Assembly (NCBI GenBank): GCA_005877615.1
Contig: VBOD01000114.1
Coordinates: forward strand, 1-38,628
Direction: 5' to 3'
Length of the DNA: 38,628 bases
Origin: Nitrospirota bacterium
GTDB lineage: Bacteria; Nitrospirota; Nitrospiria; Nitrospirales; NS-4
Of the stretch, positions 1 through 9,467 are shown piece by piece. The notes below the pieces were generated by a model. It ran no database searches and was not told the DNA's origin. It was given only the letters and a program-made list of their open reading frames with translations. Both the position numbers and the translations under genes were made by a program. Each line of letters begins with the position of its first letter. The stretch's first letter is position 1.

Positions 1-1883
1 CCTTCTTGTCAATCGTCGGGCCCGCCGTGACTGTGATGGCCCCGATGGCGTTCTTGGTCACCTTGATCTCGAGACGAACCGTGTTGGCATGGGGAATCAC
101 ATGCGGCGTCACGTTCAAGGTAAGCGTCGCATCAACGAACGTGGTTTGCGTTCCCTGCAGCGAGGTGGTCTGGAAGGGAACCTGCTGACCCTGTTCAAGC
201 TTGGCCGGTTTATTGTCCAACGTAATGATCTTGGGCGCAGAGATGACCTTGGTCTGGCCCAGGGCCTCCCCGGCCGACAGCCGCAGATCAAGCGTGCCGG
301 TAGTCCCCAAAAATTTCCCGACGAGGAGACCTATCGTGCTTCCCGGCACACTCACGCCTGACGCGGCAGCGGGGAGGTTGACCAAAAAGTCATTCGCTTG
401 CGTGCCCACGGCGACGCCGGAGGCGCCAACGTTGAGCGTGATCGGTGCATCCTTGCCACTTCCCGTTGACGTCGTACGTATTGAACTGAGCCCCCACTGG
501 ATCCCGAGCCCGCGGGCGAAGTTCTTACTGGCCTGGACGATCCGTGCCTCGATTTGGACCTGTGGCGTCCGCTGGTCCAGGTCATGGACGATCCTCTCGA
601 CCCGGGCCACATTGTCCGAGATGTCCCGGACGACGAGCGCGTTGGTCCGGGAATCGACCTTGATCTCGCCTCGTGGGCTGAGACTGCTTTTCGCGACGTC
701 GATGGACTTCGCCGCATCGCTGTAATTGAGGTAGATGATGCGCGTCACGAGCTCTTCGGCTTTCAGCGTCGATTCTTTTGCCTTGGCGGCGTCATCCCGG
801 AGCCGGGTGATGTTGGCCAGGGTGTCGATCCACAGGATGTTCCCTTCGCGGATCTGCCCCAGGTTGTTCAATTTGAGGATGAGGTCGAGCGCCTGGTCCC
901 ACGGCACGTTCAACAGTTTCAGCGTCACCTTCGACTTGACTGCTTCCCCGACGACCATGTTGAGACCGCTGACGTCGGCGATCAGACGGAGCACGCTGCT
1001 GATCTCTGCGTCCTGAAAGTCCAGGGAAATACGCTTCCCGGTGAATCGTTCGGGGCCGCCGAGCCCGCCAATATCGGTCGGTTGATCCGGTTTCGGTTGC
1101 GCCAGCGACGTCAGGGGATCGAGGAACTTGAGCCGTTCCGGCACCGGCACCGGCACGTTGCGCCGTGGGCTCATGCCCGCGACGTTCGTCGCGGGAGGGG
1201 GCCCCGCAGACGCCCCTCCCGCACCCACATCGGCCGGGCCAGGAGCGGAACGAGTTACCGTTTGCGTTCCTTGAGGGGCCTGCACTGCCAGGGCCTGTTC
1301 CGACAGGGTCACCCGGAGTTGCGCCCCGGTCTTCTCGATGATAAAGGGGACGGTCCGACCCAGATCGAGCACCAACCGCACTTTCGCCTGCGGGAACTGG
1401 TGCACGCCAATCCGAATCTGCCGCATGAACTGGTGTCCAACGGGCACAGCCTGCCGCTTGGTGCCGTTGACGACATTCATGAGGTCAATGACGAGCCGGT
1501 TCCCGCTCAGCTTCGTGACGTCGTAGGTCAGATCACCGTCGCCGGTAATGAGCACCACCACGCTGTGCTTGGTCCGCTGCACGGTGAGGTCAGTCAAGGA
1601 TCTTGCCGGCGGCAGCAGTTTGTCGTTGTTTGTCCCTGCGGCGATGAGGGAAGGCGGGACAGCCTCGCCTGCGGACTGTACTGACGGTGCTTCGGGCGCC
1701 GACTTTGACGCGTCAGCAGGAGGAGGCGCCAGCTCTCTCGCCGGCGCTTCTGCACTGCGCGTGGGCGCAGTCTCAGCGACGGTCGGTTCCATCATCGGCT
1801 GGGTCGGGGCGCAGGCCTGCAGGGTTCCTAGCAGCACAGCTCCTGCCACGAGGACCCCCAGGCTGGTCAGTTGAGTTTTCATT
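1..1883 (-). CDS. pilQ: Type IV pilus secretin PilQ, 5' portion; C-terminus beyond the left edge
   Basis: Manual minus-strand translation from ATG at 1883 (MKTQLTSLGVLVAGAVLLGTLQAC...) is open to position 1. It has an AMIN-like N-terminal region and secretin motifs (ISLDFQDAEISSVLRLIADVSGLNMVV, NALVVRDISDNVARVERIVHDLDQRTPQVQIEARIV). The ATG overlaps the pilP stop. Not in the ORF track because it is truncated. Confidence 0.93.
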
Positions 1884-2772
1884 CGGTCACCTCTCTGGGA
1901 CGGAGGAGGATTTCGACCTCCTTCGTGCTTTTTCTTCCTGCGATATCTAGGGTGGGTTCCGCCACGATGATCGCTTTATCGGTTATCGTTTTGATGACCC
2001 CGTTGTTCGTGCCCAGCAGCATGCCCTCTTTCACCGTGTATCCCTTGCCTTCTGGAGTCTGGATCAGTCCGAAGTAGCCGTACCCTCCCCACATGATGCC
2101 AAGGAGCTTCATGTCGCTGATCTGGACCCGTTGCAGAGGAGGCATCTGTGACTGCAATGAAGCGCTTTTGATCATTTTCGTGAGCGACTGGAACGGATCG
2201 CGCCGGCTTTTCGGATCATAGGAATAGCCTTCAGCACTGTCCATGGGCGGGGTGGAAGCCCCAGGCGCGGTGGCCGTCGTCATCGCTGGCGGGGTCGCAG
2301 CAGGAGTAGGCAAACCGGGAACGGGAAGCTTCGTGCCCGCCTGGGGCGGAGTGGGTGCGGCAGGAGCCGGTGCAGGCGTGCCGGCTGCAGGAGCTGGCAT
2401 TCCAGGCTTGGCTGGCGCAGCAGGCGCACTGGGAGCGGGAAGCTTCGCGCCGGCCTGGGGCGGAGCAGGTGCGGCAGGAGCCGGTGCAGGCGTGCCGGCT
2501 GCAGAAGCTGGCGTTCCAGGCTTGGCTGGCGCAGCAGGTGCAGCGGGCTGGGCCGGAGCCTGTCCGGCGCTGCCAGGAGGCGGCGCCTTGGGCTTCACTG
2601 ACGGCGCTGCCGGCGGCTTCTGATCTTCTCCAGTCAACAGGCTCATGGCCACCAGTGTTTGCCTGGTCGTCGGTTCCGCGAGCGCAGTGCCTACGCCCAG
2701 CAGCACGACGGCTGTCAAACCGGCAACGTAATAGAGGGTGACCATTCTCATGGTGTCTTTTCGGTGTCTCAC
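1879..2772 (-). CDS. pilP: Type IV pilus biogenesis protein PilP with Pro/Ala-rich repeat linker
   Basis: 297 aa; C-terminal PilP-like domain (DPFQSLTKMI...LLGIMWGGYGYFGLIQTPEGKGYTVKEGMLLG); lies between pilO and pilQ. Confidence 0.9.
   Translation of the reverse strand: MRHRKDTMRMVTLYYVAGLTAVVLLGVGTALAEPTTRQTLVAMSLLTGEDQKPPAAPSVKPKAPPPGSAGQAPAQPAAPAAPAKPGTPASAAGTPAPAPAAPAPPQAGAKLPAPSAPAAPAKPGMPAPAAGTPAPAPAAPTPPQAGTKLPVPGLPTPAATPPAMTTATAPGASTPPMDSAEGYSYDPKSRRDPFQSLTKMIKSASLQSQMPPLQRVQISDMKLLGIMWGGYGYFGLIQTPEGKGYTVKEGMLLGTNNGVIKTITDKAIIVAEPTLDIAGRKSTKEVEILLRPREVTE
2323..2550 (-). repeat. Two tandem copies of a 114-bp (38-codon) imperfect repeat within pilP
   Basis: gggaagcttcg... begins at 2323 and again at 2437; the following ~110 bp are nearly identical. 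Encodes the repeated (P/A)-rich segment AGTPAPAPAAP(A/T)PPQAG(A/T)KLP. Confidence 0.85.
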
Positions 2773-3389
2773 TTCCCTGCCGGCTTGGCCCCTCCGGGTG
2801 CGGTGGACGCGGCTGGAGACGCGAAAGCCGTGAGCTGGAACGATGTCTGGACAGACACACGACCCCGCTCTTCCTTCCCGCCTCCCATCTTGATTTTGTT
2901 GACATTGATGATGCGTGGGAGTTTGCCGATCCGGTCAAAGAAGAGCGCCAAGGTGTGGTACCCGCCGCTCATCTCGACATCTACGGGGAGCCGGACAAAA
3001 AGCTTGGATGAATCCTCCGTACGGATACCGGGTTTCCAGAGCTTGAGGTCCAGACCGATGCGTGTCCCGAGGTTGGAGAGTTGCTTGAGCAGTGTTACGG
3101 CCTCCTCCTCGGGAGGCAGGTATTCAAGGTTCTTAGCGAGCTGGCGCTGCAAGTCCGCATTCAACTGTTTGAGCTCCTCGAGCTTCGCGATCCTGGCCTT
3201 GTTGGTGGTGATTTCCGTATCGAGCTTGGCGATCTCAGTCTTCAAGTTGGTGATGGTCGCCTGGAACGGATCTTCGACATAGAAATAGAACCCGACGCCG
3301 ATCCCGACCAAGACCAGGACCAACATGGCCACCTTCTGCTGCATCGGGATGGCCTTGAAGGCCGTGAGATCTGGAGCTTTCATCGCCAT
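2769..3389 (-). CDS. pilO: Type IV pilus inner-membrane protein PilO
   Basis: 206 aa; N-terminal TM helix, coiled coil and PilO-like C-terminus; position in pilMNOPQ. Confidence 0.92.
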   Translation of the reverse strand: MAMKAPDLTAFKAIPMQQKVAMLVLVLVGIGVGFYFYVEDPFQATITNLKTEIAKLDTEITTNKARIAKLEELKQLNADLQRQLAKNLEYLPPEEEAVTLLKQLSNLGTRIGLDLKLWKPGIRTEDSSKLFVRLPVDVEMSGGYHTLALFFDRIGKLPRIINVNKIKMGGGKEERGRVSVQTSFQLTAFASPAASTAPGGAKPAGK

Positions 3390-3392
3390 GCG

Positions 3393-3950
3393 TCAGGCCT
3401 TTACCGCCATCTTGATTCTGAACGAGTAGATGATCAGGCCTTCTTCCGTCGTCTGACGGCTCTCCTCCAGCAACACGCCCGCAAAGTACCCACTCTGCTG
3501 GAGGTTCCTGATAAACTCCACGATATCGTCGTTCGTCAACGCCTTGCCAGTGAGTGTGATCTCCTTGTCGCCGTCGACGTTGGTCAGCCAGACCTTCAAG
3601 GGATCCAAGCTCTGGCTCAGATAGTCAAGCAACCGAACCGGCCCGCCCTGATTCTTGCGAAGTTGCTCGATGATGCGGTTCTTGTCCTCCAGCAACTGCT
3701 TGTTCTTCTCGTAATCCTCCACCTCCTGGACCTTCTTCTTGAGCGACTCCAGCTCCTTCGTCTTGCTCTCCTTGAGTTGGGTCTGCAACGCGACCTCATC
3801 GACGAGCATCAGCCAGCGATACCCGCATGCCCCAACAAAGACGAGCAAGATCCCCAGGCCGACCACCAACTGGAACACCGCCTCATCGACAGGAACCTTG
3901 GCCTTTTTGGCGGCAACTCGCTTGACCGGGAGGAGATTGATCTTGATCAC
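3393..3950 (-). CDS. pilN: Type IV pilus inner-membrane protein PilN
   Basis: 185 aa; starts MIKINLLPVKR, typical of PilN. Confidence 0.93.
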   Translation of the reverse strand: MIKINLLPVKRVAAKKAKVPVDEAVFQLVVGLGILLVFVGACGYRWLMLVDEVALQTQLKESKTKELESLKKKVQEVEDYEKNKQLLEDKNRIIEQLRKNQGGPVRLLDYLSQSLDPLKVWLTNVDGDKEITLTGKALTNDDIVEFIRNLQQSGYFAGVLLEESRQTTEEGLIIYSFRIKMAVKA

Positions 3951-5011
3951 CGGTCACCCTCCCGCCGCAGGGCGAGGCCGACGACGACGGCGGCCTCCGG
4001 CGCGATCCGCTCTATGTCTTCGTGACTCTTCTTCAACGCTGACGTATCCAGCTTCTTGAAGGGATTGGCCACAGACGTTTCGATCCCCAAGTGTTCTGAA
4101 ATCTTGACCGGCAGGCTCTTGATCTTGGAGCACCCGCCGCACAGGACGATGCGCGCGATGTCTTCCGGGGAGGTCGTCCGGAAGTAATCGAAGGAACGGC
4201 TGATCTCCGTCGCCAGCTCCTCATCGACTGTGGCGACCGCCTGGTGGAGCGCGTCGGCGTTGACATCGGGCAACTGGCCTTTCTTGGCCGCTTCAGCATC
4301 TTCCAGACTCAGCCCCAGATCCTGTTGGATCCGCTCCGAGTACCGGTTGCCGCCGATCGCGATGTCCCGGGTGAACGCGGAGACACCGCCCTTCAAGATG
4401 TTAATATTCATCACGCTGGCCCCGATGTTCACGATCGCAGTCAGCTCAGCCGGTGACACGTCGTAATTCACGCAGTACATGTTCTCAACGGCGAACGCGT
4501 CGACATCAACCACCTTGGGCGTCAAGCCGGCCTCGCGCACCGCGTTGGCATAATCGTTCAGCTTGTCCTTCTTGGTAGCGACCAGCAGGACTTCCATCTC
4601 ACCCTGCGTGACGGAGGACTGTTTTTCCTGCGAGAGGATATGGAAATCCAGGTAGACGTCGTTTATATCGAAGGGGATGTATTGCTCCGCCTCGAACTTG
4701 ATTTGCTTGTCCAACTCTTCTTCCGGCATCGGCGGGAGGGTAATTTTCTTCACGATGACGGACGTCCCGGAGATCGACAGGGCGACGTTCTTGTTCTTGA
4801 GCTTCTGCTCGGTGGCGAGCTCCTTGATGGCCGTCACGACCCCCAAACCGTCCATGATCGATCCGTCGACGATCATTTCAGCGGGAAGCGGCTTCATGCC
4901 GAACCGCTCCACCTTCAGCTTTCCCGTGGACTCCTTGAGTTGCAACATCTTGATGGACCCAGACCCGATGTCCAACCCCAGCAAGTACGCTTTCGAACCA
5001 AATCCAAACAA
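3947..5011 (-). CDS. pilM: Type IV pilus actin-like assembly ATPase PilM
   Basis: 354 aa; LLGLDIGSGSIKMLQL and ASVMNINILKGG...VLCGGCSKIKSL motifs of PilM; apparent TTG start. Confidence 0.95.
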   Translation of the reverse strand: MFGFGSKAYLLGLDIGSGSIKMLQLKESTGKLKVERFGMKPLPAEMIVDGSIMDGLGVVTAIKELATEQKLKNKNVALSISGTSVIVKKITLPPMPEEELDKQIKFEAEQYIPFDINDVYLDFHILSQEKQSSVTQGEMEVLLVATKKDKLNDYANAVREAGLTPKVVDVDAFAVENMYCVNYDVSPAELTAIVNIGASVMNINILKGGVSAFTRDIAIGGNRYSERIQQDLGLSLEDAEAAKKGQLPDVNADALHQAVATVDEELATEISRSFDYFRTTSPEDIARIVLCGGCSKIKSLPVKISEHLGIETSVANPFKKLDTSALKKSHEDIERIAPEAAVVVGLALRREGDR

Positions 5012-5038
5012 CGGTCGCCCTTTCTATCTTTCCTGCGT

Positions 5039-5314
5039 CTAACTTGATGCGCGCCGACGAATGATGCGCTTGATCTCTTCGAGATTCGTCGTCGTGTACA
5101 GTCGCCAATTCCTCCAATCGCGCGGCGGCGTTGAGATTAGGCCTTCGCGCTCCCAGCGATACAGCGTCGCCTTCGAGATATCAAACAAATGACACACTTC
5201 CAGGGTCGAGAACCGCCGTGAGACAGGCTTGCGACCTGCGGGCCGCACGCTGTGCCCTTTCCTCTTCACCTCAACGGCCTTCATCATGCGCGGCTCGTGA
5301 AATCGATTGGACAC
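5039..5314 (-). CDS. Small MerR-family-like helix-turn-helix protein (DNA-binding domain only)
   Basis: 91 aa; RRFSTLEVCHLFDISKATLYRWEREGLI resembles a MerR/HTH_17 fold; GTG start at 5314 or downstream ATG at 5287; immediately upstream of pilM. Confidence 0.75.
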   Translation of the reverse strand: MSNRFHEPRMMKAVEVKRKGHSVRPAGRKPVSRRFSTLEVCHLFDISKATLYRWEREGLISTPPRDWRNWRLYTTTNLEEIKRIIRRRASS

Positions 5315-5326
5315 ATAAATGTCGTA

Positions 5327-5354
5327 AGTATAGTTAGTATAATTTTGATGTCAA
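5327..5354 (-). promoter_or_regulatory. Sigma70-like promoter upstream of the MerR-like gene/pil cluster
   Basis: Minus strand TTGACA (5354-5349), 16 nt, TATACT (5332-5327); the TATACT motif is repeated at 5341-5336. Confidence 0.6.
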
Positions 5355-5526
5355 GAGGTATTTTAAAAAGGAAATTTGTGACTACCGCGCGGCAGCCGCT
5401 TCAACAACGCGACGCGACCCACGTAAGGGACCGGCCCTACAACCCCTAGCGGTAAGACATCGTACTGATGATAGTCCTTGTGGGAGGGGAGGAAGAGGAA
5501 CGCAGGGAAACTTAGACAGCGTTGTC

Positions 5527-6996
5527 CTAGCAGACGCGCTTACGTCGGCTGGCGGACGGGATGTTGAGTTCCATCCGGTACTTGGCCACGGTGCGCCTGG
5601 CCAGGACCACGTTTTGGGCTTTCAGTCGCGCGACGATCTCTTGATCCTTCAAAGGACGGTTGGAGTCTTCCTCCTCCACCATCTTGCGAATCATCTCACG
5701 CACTGCAACGGAGGACAATTCGCTCAGCCCTTCCTGGGACCTTGCGATACTGGTGGTGAAGAAAAACTTGAGCTCGAAAATCCCCTGCGTGCAATGGACG
5801 TATTTGTTGGAGGTGACGCGGCTGATGGTCGACTCGTGCATGGAGACGTCTTCCGCCACGTCGCGTAGCACCATCGGCTTGAGGTACTGGATACCGTGCT
5901 CGAAGAAAGGCTCCTGGGCCTTGACGATGCTCTCGACGACCCGCACGATCGTCTTGTTCCGTTGGTCAATGCTCCGAATCAACCACTGAGCGGATCGCAG
6001 CTTCTCGTCCAGGAACGCGCGCGTGGCGTCCGTAGGATCGCGCTTGCCAGCCAAAAATCTGCGATAGTAGGAGTTGATCCGGAACCGTGGCATGCCGTCG
6101 TCGTTGAGCCTTACCACCCACTGCCCGTCAGACTTGAAGACATAGACGTCCGGGATGATCGGATGATTGTCTGAAGCAAAGAACGGGCGTCCAGGCTTGG
6201 GCTCGAGCCCCTCGATGATCTTGATGGCGTGCAGGACTGCGTCCATAGGGACGCCGAGGGCCTTGGCGATCGCCGGGTATCGCTTGTGTTCCAAGTCCAC
6301 CAGGTGATGACGGATAATGGCCTCGACGAGAGAGCCGCCCAGCCCCAAGTGCTCGATCTGCGCCAGCAGGCACTCCGGGAGATCACGCGCCGCCACGCCG
6401 ACAGGATCAAAACCCTGGATCACCTTGAGCACGTGCGTGGCCTGCGCAAGAGACACTCCGGACGCTGAGGCCAATTCTTCCAGCGGCGTGCGCAGATAGC
6501 CATCCTCATCAAGATTGCCGATGATGCTCCGCCCGATGTCATGCTCGGCCCTGTCGAGCGGGGCCAGGGCCAATTGCCACACGAGGTGATCTTCCAGAGA
6601 GGCAGTTTTGGTCATCGTCTGCTCGAGGGAGGGAAGTTCATCACGCCCGTTGCGCGGCGCCTCGACGTCGCCCCAACGCCGATCGTCATCAAAATACTCG
6701 TCCCACGCTCCCGTCAACTCCTCCCGGCTGGTTTCATCTCCGCCGGCTTCTCCTGCAGCGTCCTCCTCATCCCGCTTGACCGTGCCCGTATCCTGACCCT
6801 CTTCAGAAGTGCCTGCCTCCGTCTCCGGGTCTTCGAGCTCTGAGCTGCCCTCTTCGAGGAGGGGGTTTTCTTCGAGTTGTTGCGTGAGGGCTTCCTGCAA
6901 TTCAAGGCGGGACAATTGGAGCAGCTTGATGGCCTGCTGCAATTGCGGCGTCATGATCAGCCGTTGCGACAGGCGGAGGTCAAGGCGTGGCTGCAT
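5527..6996 (-). CDS. rpoN: RNA polymerase sigma-54 factor
   Basis: 489 aa; N-terminal Q/L-rich activator-interaction region (LRLSQRLIMTPQLQQAIKLLQLSRLEL) and RpoN-box ARRTVAKYR near the C-terminus. Confidence 0.98.
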   Translation of the reverse strand: MQPRLDLRLSQRLIMTPQLQQAIKLLQLSRLELQEALTQQLEENPLLEEGSSELEDPETEAGTSEEGQDTGTVKRDEEDAAGEAGGDETSREELTGAWDEYFDDDRRWGDVEAPRNGRDELPSLEQTMTKTASLEDHLVWQLALAPLDRAEHDIGRSIIGNLDEDGYLRTPLEELASASGVSLAQATHVLKVIQGFDPVGVAARDLPECLLAQIEHLGLGGSLVEAIIRHHLVDLEHKRYPAIAKALGVPMDAVLHAIKIIEGLEPKPGRPFFASDNHPIIPDVYVFKSDGQWVVRLNDDGMPRFRINSYYRRFLAGKRDPTDATRAFLDEKLRSAQWLIRSIDQRNKTIVRVVESIVKAQEPFFEHGIQYLKPMVLRDVAEDVSMHESTISRVTSNKYVHCTQGIFELKFFFTTSIARSQEGLSELSSVAVREMIRKMVEEEDSNRPLKDQEIVARLKAQNVVLARRTVAKYRMELNIPSASRRKRVC

Positions 6997-7011
6997 AAAT
7001 CCGTTCCTCGA

Positions 7012-7773
7012 CTACAGGCGGAATCCTTCTCCCAGATACACTTCCCGTGCGCGCTGGCTGCTCACGAGGTACGCGGGAGACCCTTCCTCTAAGATCTCGC
7101 CCTCGGTGATGATGTACGCGCGGTCGGTGATAGACAACGTCTGCTGGACGTTGTGGTCGGTGATCAACACACCGATCCCGCGCTCTTTGAGCCGCCGGAT
7201 GATGCTTTGGATGTCGCCGACCGCAATCGGATCGATCCCGGCGAACGGTTCGTCCAGCATCAGGAAATGTGGCCGCGTGACCAGCGCGCGGGCAATCTCC
7301 ACGCGCCGTCGTTCGCCGCCTGACAGGGTGAAGGCCTTGTTCGTCCGGATGTGATCCAACCCAAGGTCCTTAAGTGCGGTCTCCAGACGCTCTCGTCGCG
7401 CGTCTTTGCTCAGATCCAGCAATTCGAGAATCGCCACCAGGTTCTGCTCCACCGTCATGCGTCGGAACACCGACGACTCCTGGGGTAAGTAGCCGATCCC
7501 GCGCCGCGCCCGCTGATACATGGGCAGGTCCGTGATCGCCTCCCCACCCAGGAGGATGGCACCTTCGTCCGGCAGCGTCAAGCCCACCATTATGTCGAAG
7601 ACCGTCGTCTTCCCCGCCCCGTTGGGGCCAAGAAGCCCGACGATCTCCCCGGCATGCAGCGCCAGGCTCACGCCCCTGACGACGCGCCGCCCCCGATAGG
7701 CCTTTTCGAGTCCACGCGCCTCAAACGCGTAGGGCCCCTTCCCGTCCCCCGAGGTCCCGGTGACGTCCGTCAC
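7012..7773 (-). CDS. lptB: LPS export ABC transporter ATP-binding protein
   Basis: 253 aa; Walker A GPNGAGKTT, signature LSGGERRRVEIARAL, Walker B FLMLDEPFAGIDP; adjacent to lptA and rpoN. Confidence 0.96.
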   Translation of the reverse strand: MTDVTGTSGDGKGPYAFEARGLEKAYRGRRVVRGVSLALHAGEIVGLLGPNGAGKTTVFDIMVGLTLPDEGAILLGGEAITDLPMYQRARRGIGYLPQESSVFRRMTVEQNLVAILELLDLSKDARRERLETALKDLGLDHIRTNKAFTLSGGERRRVEIARALVTRPHFLMLDEPFAGIDPIAVGDIQSIIRRLKERGIGVLITDHNVQQTLSITDRAYIITEGEILEEGSPAYLVSSQRAREVYLGEGFRL

Positions 7774-8330
7774 CGGGGTTTGGGTTCCCTATCGTTGATG
7801 ATGACCCGACTCCCCTCGACGATGCTCCGGTCTTCCCTCAGGAACATGGTCATCTTGGTGCCGGTCACCCGATAGCCTTCCTCCCAGGCCTCCGGATCGC
7901 CTGTCAGGACGAGGGTTTCATCCCGCTGGTGATAGACCGCCTTCTTCGATTTCGCTCGCTTTTCGCCCCGCTGCATGAATACGTTGCCCGTCGCGTCGAT
8001 CAGGTTGATCGCCCGATTGCCGAACGTGGGCAGGTCGGTGGCGGCCGGAGACGCTGGCGTGCCTGTTTTCCCGCTTCTCTGGGCGGAGGGCGCCGGGGGA
8101 GTGCCGTCAAAGTGGACGACCATCTGATCAGCGCGCATCACGAAGTCCCCTTTGGTCATCACCACCTTCCCCGTGAAGAGTGCCATATTGTCATGGTCTC
8201 TGAAAACGAGGGATTCGGAGGTGATGACGATTTCGGCTGGCGTGGTGGGCGAGGGCTCCGGCGGCGGTGCCGCGGAGACGATGGTGCTGCCCACGAGGAG
8301 AAGCGCGCTAGTGAATCCCCACGCGGACAT
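7770..8330 (-). CDS. lptA: LPS transport periplasmic protein LptA (OstA-like)
   Basis: 186 aa; OstA-like repeats (ITSESLVFRDHDNMALFTGKVVMTKGDFVMRADQMVVHF); signal peptide; position between lptB and lptC. Confidence 0.88.
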   Translation of the reverse strand: MSAWGFTSALLLVGSTIVSAAPPPEPSPTTPAEIVITSESLVFRDHDNMALFTGKVVMTKGDFVMRADQMVVHFDGTPPAPSAQRSGKTGTPASPAATDLPTFGNRAINLIDATGNVFMQRGEKRAKSKKAVYHQRDETLVLTGDPEAWEEGYRVTGTKMTMFLREDRSIVEGSRVIINDREPKPR

Positions 8331-8889
8331 CGTGACGGACCCTCATTTCTCGGGAGGCAGGGAACGCGTCCATGCCTTGGCCCGTGACCTCCAGCCGGGG
8401 ACCAGTGATCCTCACCGACTCGTCGGTCCAGATCCGAAGTGCCTGGTTGTCCCATCTGATCCGCGGAGTAAAAATCGTAAATCCGCCGTTCAGGATCAAG
8501 GCGAGGTTGCCGGATCGCTTGCTGATCACGAAATCTTTCGACGTGATGTTGATGGTGCCCTCATCACCAGCCACGGTCATGGTGACGCCATCGGTCCCCA
8601 TCAGCGTCACCTGCACATCATTGAGCACTGCCTTGGCATCCGCCTCGAACAGCTGCGCCTGTCGGGCATGGATCTTCCAGTCCACGAGCCCACCCTTGCT
8701 TTGGGCGAACGAGAATTCCTGCAGGCCGGCATCTGCCTGCTGCGGCAAGCTAGGGGCGGAGGCCTGCGGGACTCGACGAGCCGGCCCGGCGGCGACAAAC
8801 ACGAGAATCGTCGCCAGCAAAGCAAGCATCGTGCCCACAAGCGCGGCTCTCGCGACACGCAAAGACGATGGCGTCCTCTTCGCCAACAC
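8308..8889 (-). CDS. lptC: LPS export system protein LptC
   Basis: 193 aa; N-terminal TM, LptC-like repeats (GGLVDWKIHARQAQLFEADAKAVLNDVQVTLMGTDG); GTG start. Confidence 0.88.
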   Translation of the reverse strand: MLAKRTPSSLRVARAALVGTMLALLATILVFVAAGPARRVPQASAPSLPQQADAGLQEFSFAQSKGGLVDWKIHARQAQLFEADAKAVLNDVQVTLMGTDGVTMTVAGDEGTINITSKDFVISKRSGNLALILNGGFTIFTPRIRWDNQALRIWTDESVRITGPRLEVTGQGMDAFPASREMRVRHDVRVGIH

Positions 8890-8897
8890 GGGGGGGC

Positions 8898-8926
8898 ACT
8901 ATAGCACAATGTTGCCGGGGAGTAAA
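8898..8926 (-). promoter_or_regulatory. Putative sigma70-like promoter for lptC
   Basis: Minus strand TTTACT (8926-8921), 17 nt, TATAGT (8903-8898), 8 nt before the GTG of lptC. Confidence 0.5.
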
Positions 8927-8936
8927 GGCAGGGAGC

Positions 8937-8963
8937 GGGCCGTCACAGCGGCCCTGCGCAGGG
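8937..8963 (-). terminator. Hairpin-forming region downstream of rplQ (possible terminator or processing site, no clear U-tract)
   Basis: Overlapping palindromes GGGCCG-(N6)-CGGCCC (8937-8954) and CCCTGCGCAGGG (8952-8963). Confidence 0.35.
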
Positions 8964-8987
8964 TCGAGAGGTGCCGTTCGGCGAGTC

Positions 8988-9458
8988 TTACGCGCCCGCG
9001 GCAGCAGACGCCTTGGCCGGTGTGGCCCCGGTTTTCGAGGAGCTCCTGCCCGCGCCTTTCTGATCAGCGGCGAGCCCTTTGCCCGCCTCTTTCTTGTCGA
9101 CCGGGCGAGTCACCAGTTCGATCACGGCCATGGGCGCGGCATCCCCCACCCGGCGCCGCGTCTTGATGATACGGGTGTAACCGCCATGGCGCTCGGCGAA
9201 CCGGCCCGCCAGATCCTTGAACAGCTTAGACACGACGCGCTTGGCGCGTATATATGCCGCCGCGCGGCGTTGCGCATGCAGGCTCCCCTCCTTACCTAAC
9301 GAGATCATGCGCTCGGCCAGGATGCGGAGTTCTTTGGCCTTGGCTTCGGTCGTCTCGATCCGTTCGTGTTCCAGCAAGGAGGTGACAAGGCTCCGAAACA
9401 ACGCTCGACGGTGATGGGTGTTCCGACCGAGTTGCCGGCCGCTCTTCCGATGTCGCAT
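8988..9458 (-). CDS. rplQ: 50S ribosomal protein L17 with low-complexity C-terminal extension
   Basis: 156 aa; [45 protein letters not shown]. Confidence 0.97.
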   Translation of the reverse strand: MRHRKSGRQLGRNTHHRRALFRSLVTSLLEHERIETTEAKAKELRILAERMISLGKEGSLHAQRRAAAYIRAKRVVSKLFKDLAGRFAERHGGYTRIIKTRRRVGDAAPMAVIELVTRPVDKKEAGKGLAADQKGAGRSSSKTGATPAKASAAAGA

Positions 9459-9467
9459 GCTTCAGCC

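Noticed and set aside
554-1684. + strand 376-aa ORF opposite pilQ
   Set aside because: Antisense shadow of pilQ in GC-rich DNA; low-complexity H/R/D-rich translation with no recognisable domain.
2243-2623. + strand Gly/Ala-rich 126-aa ORF resembling a collagen-like or PE_PGRS-like repeat protein
   Set aside because: Reverse complement of the pilP Pro/Ala repeat region; artefact of base composition.
2231-2938. - strand 235-aa ORF overlapping pilP/pilO in another frame
   Set aside because: Out-of-frame reading of the pilP Pro/Ala repeat; no independent evidence.
5355-5526. Possible intrinsic terminator downstream of rpoN
   Set aside because: Only weak 4-5 bp stems (e.g. GCGG/CCGC) without a convincing U-run; not reported as a feature.
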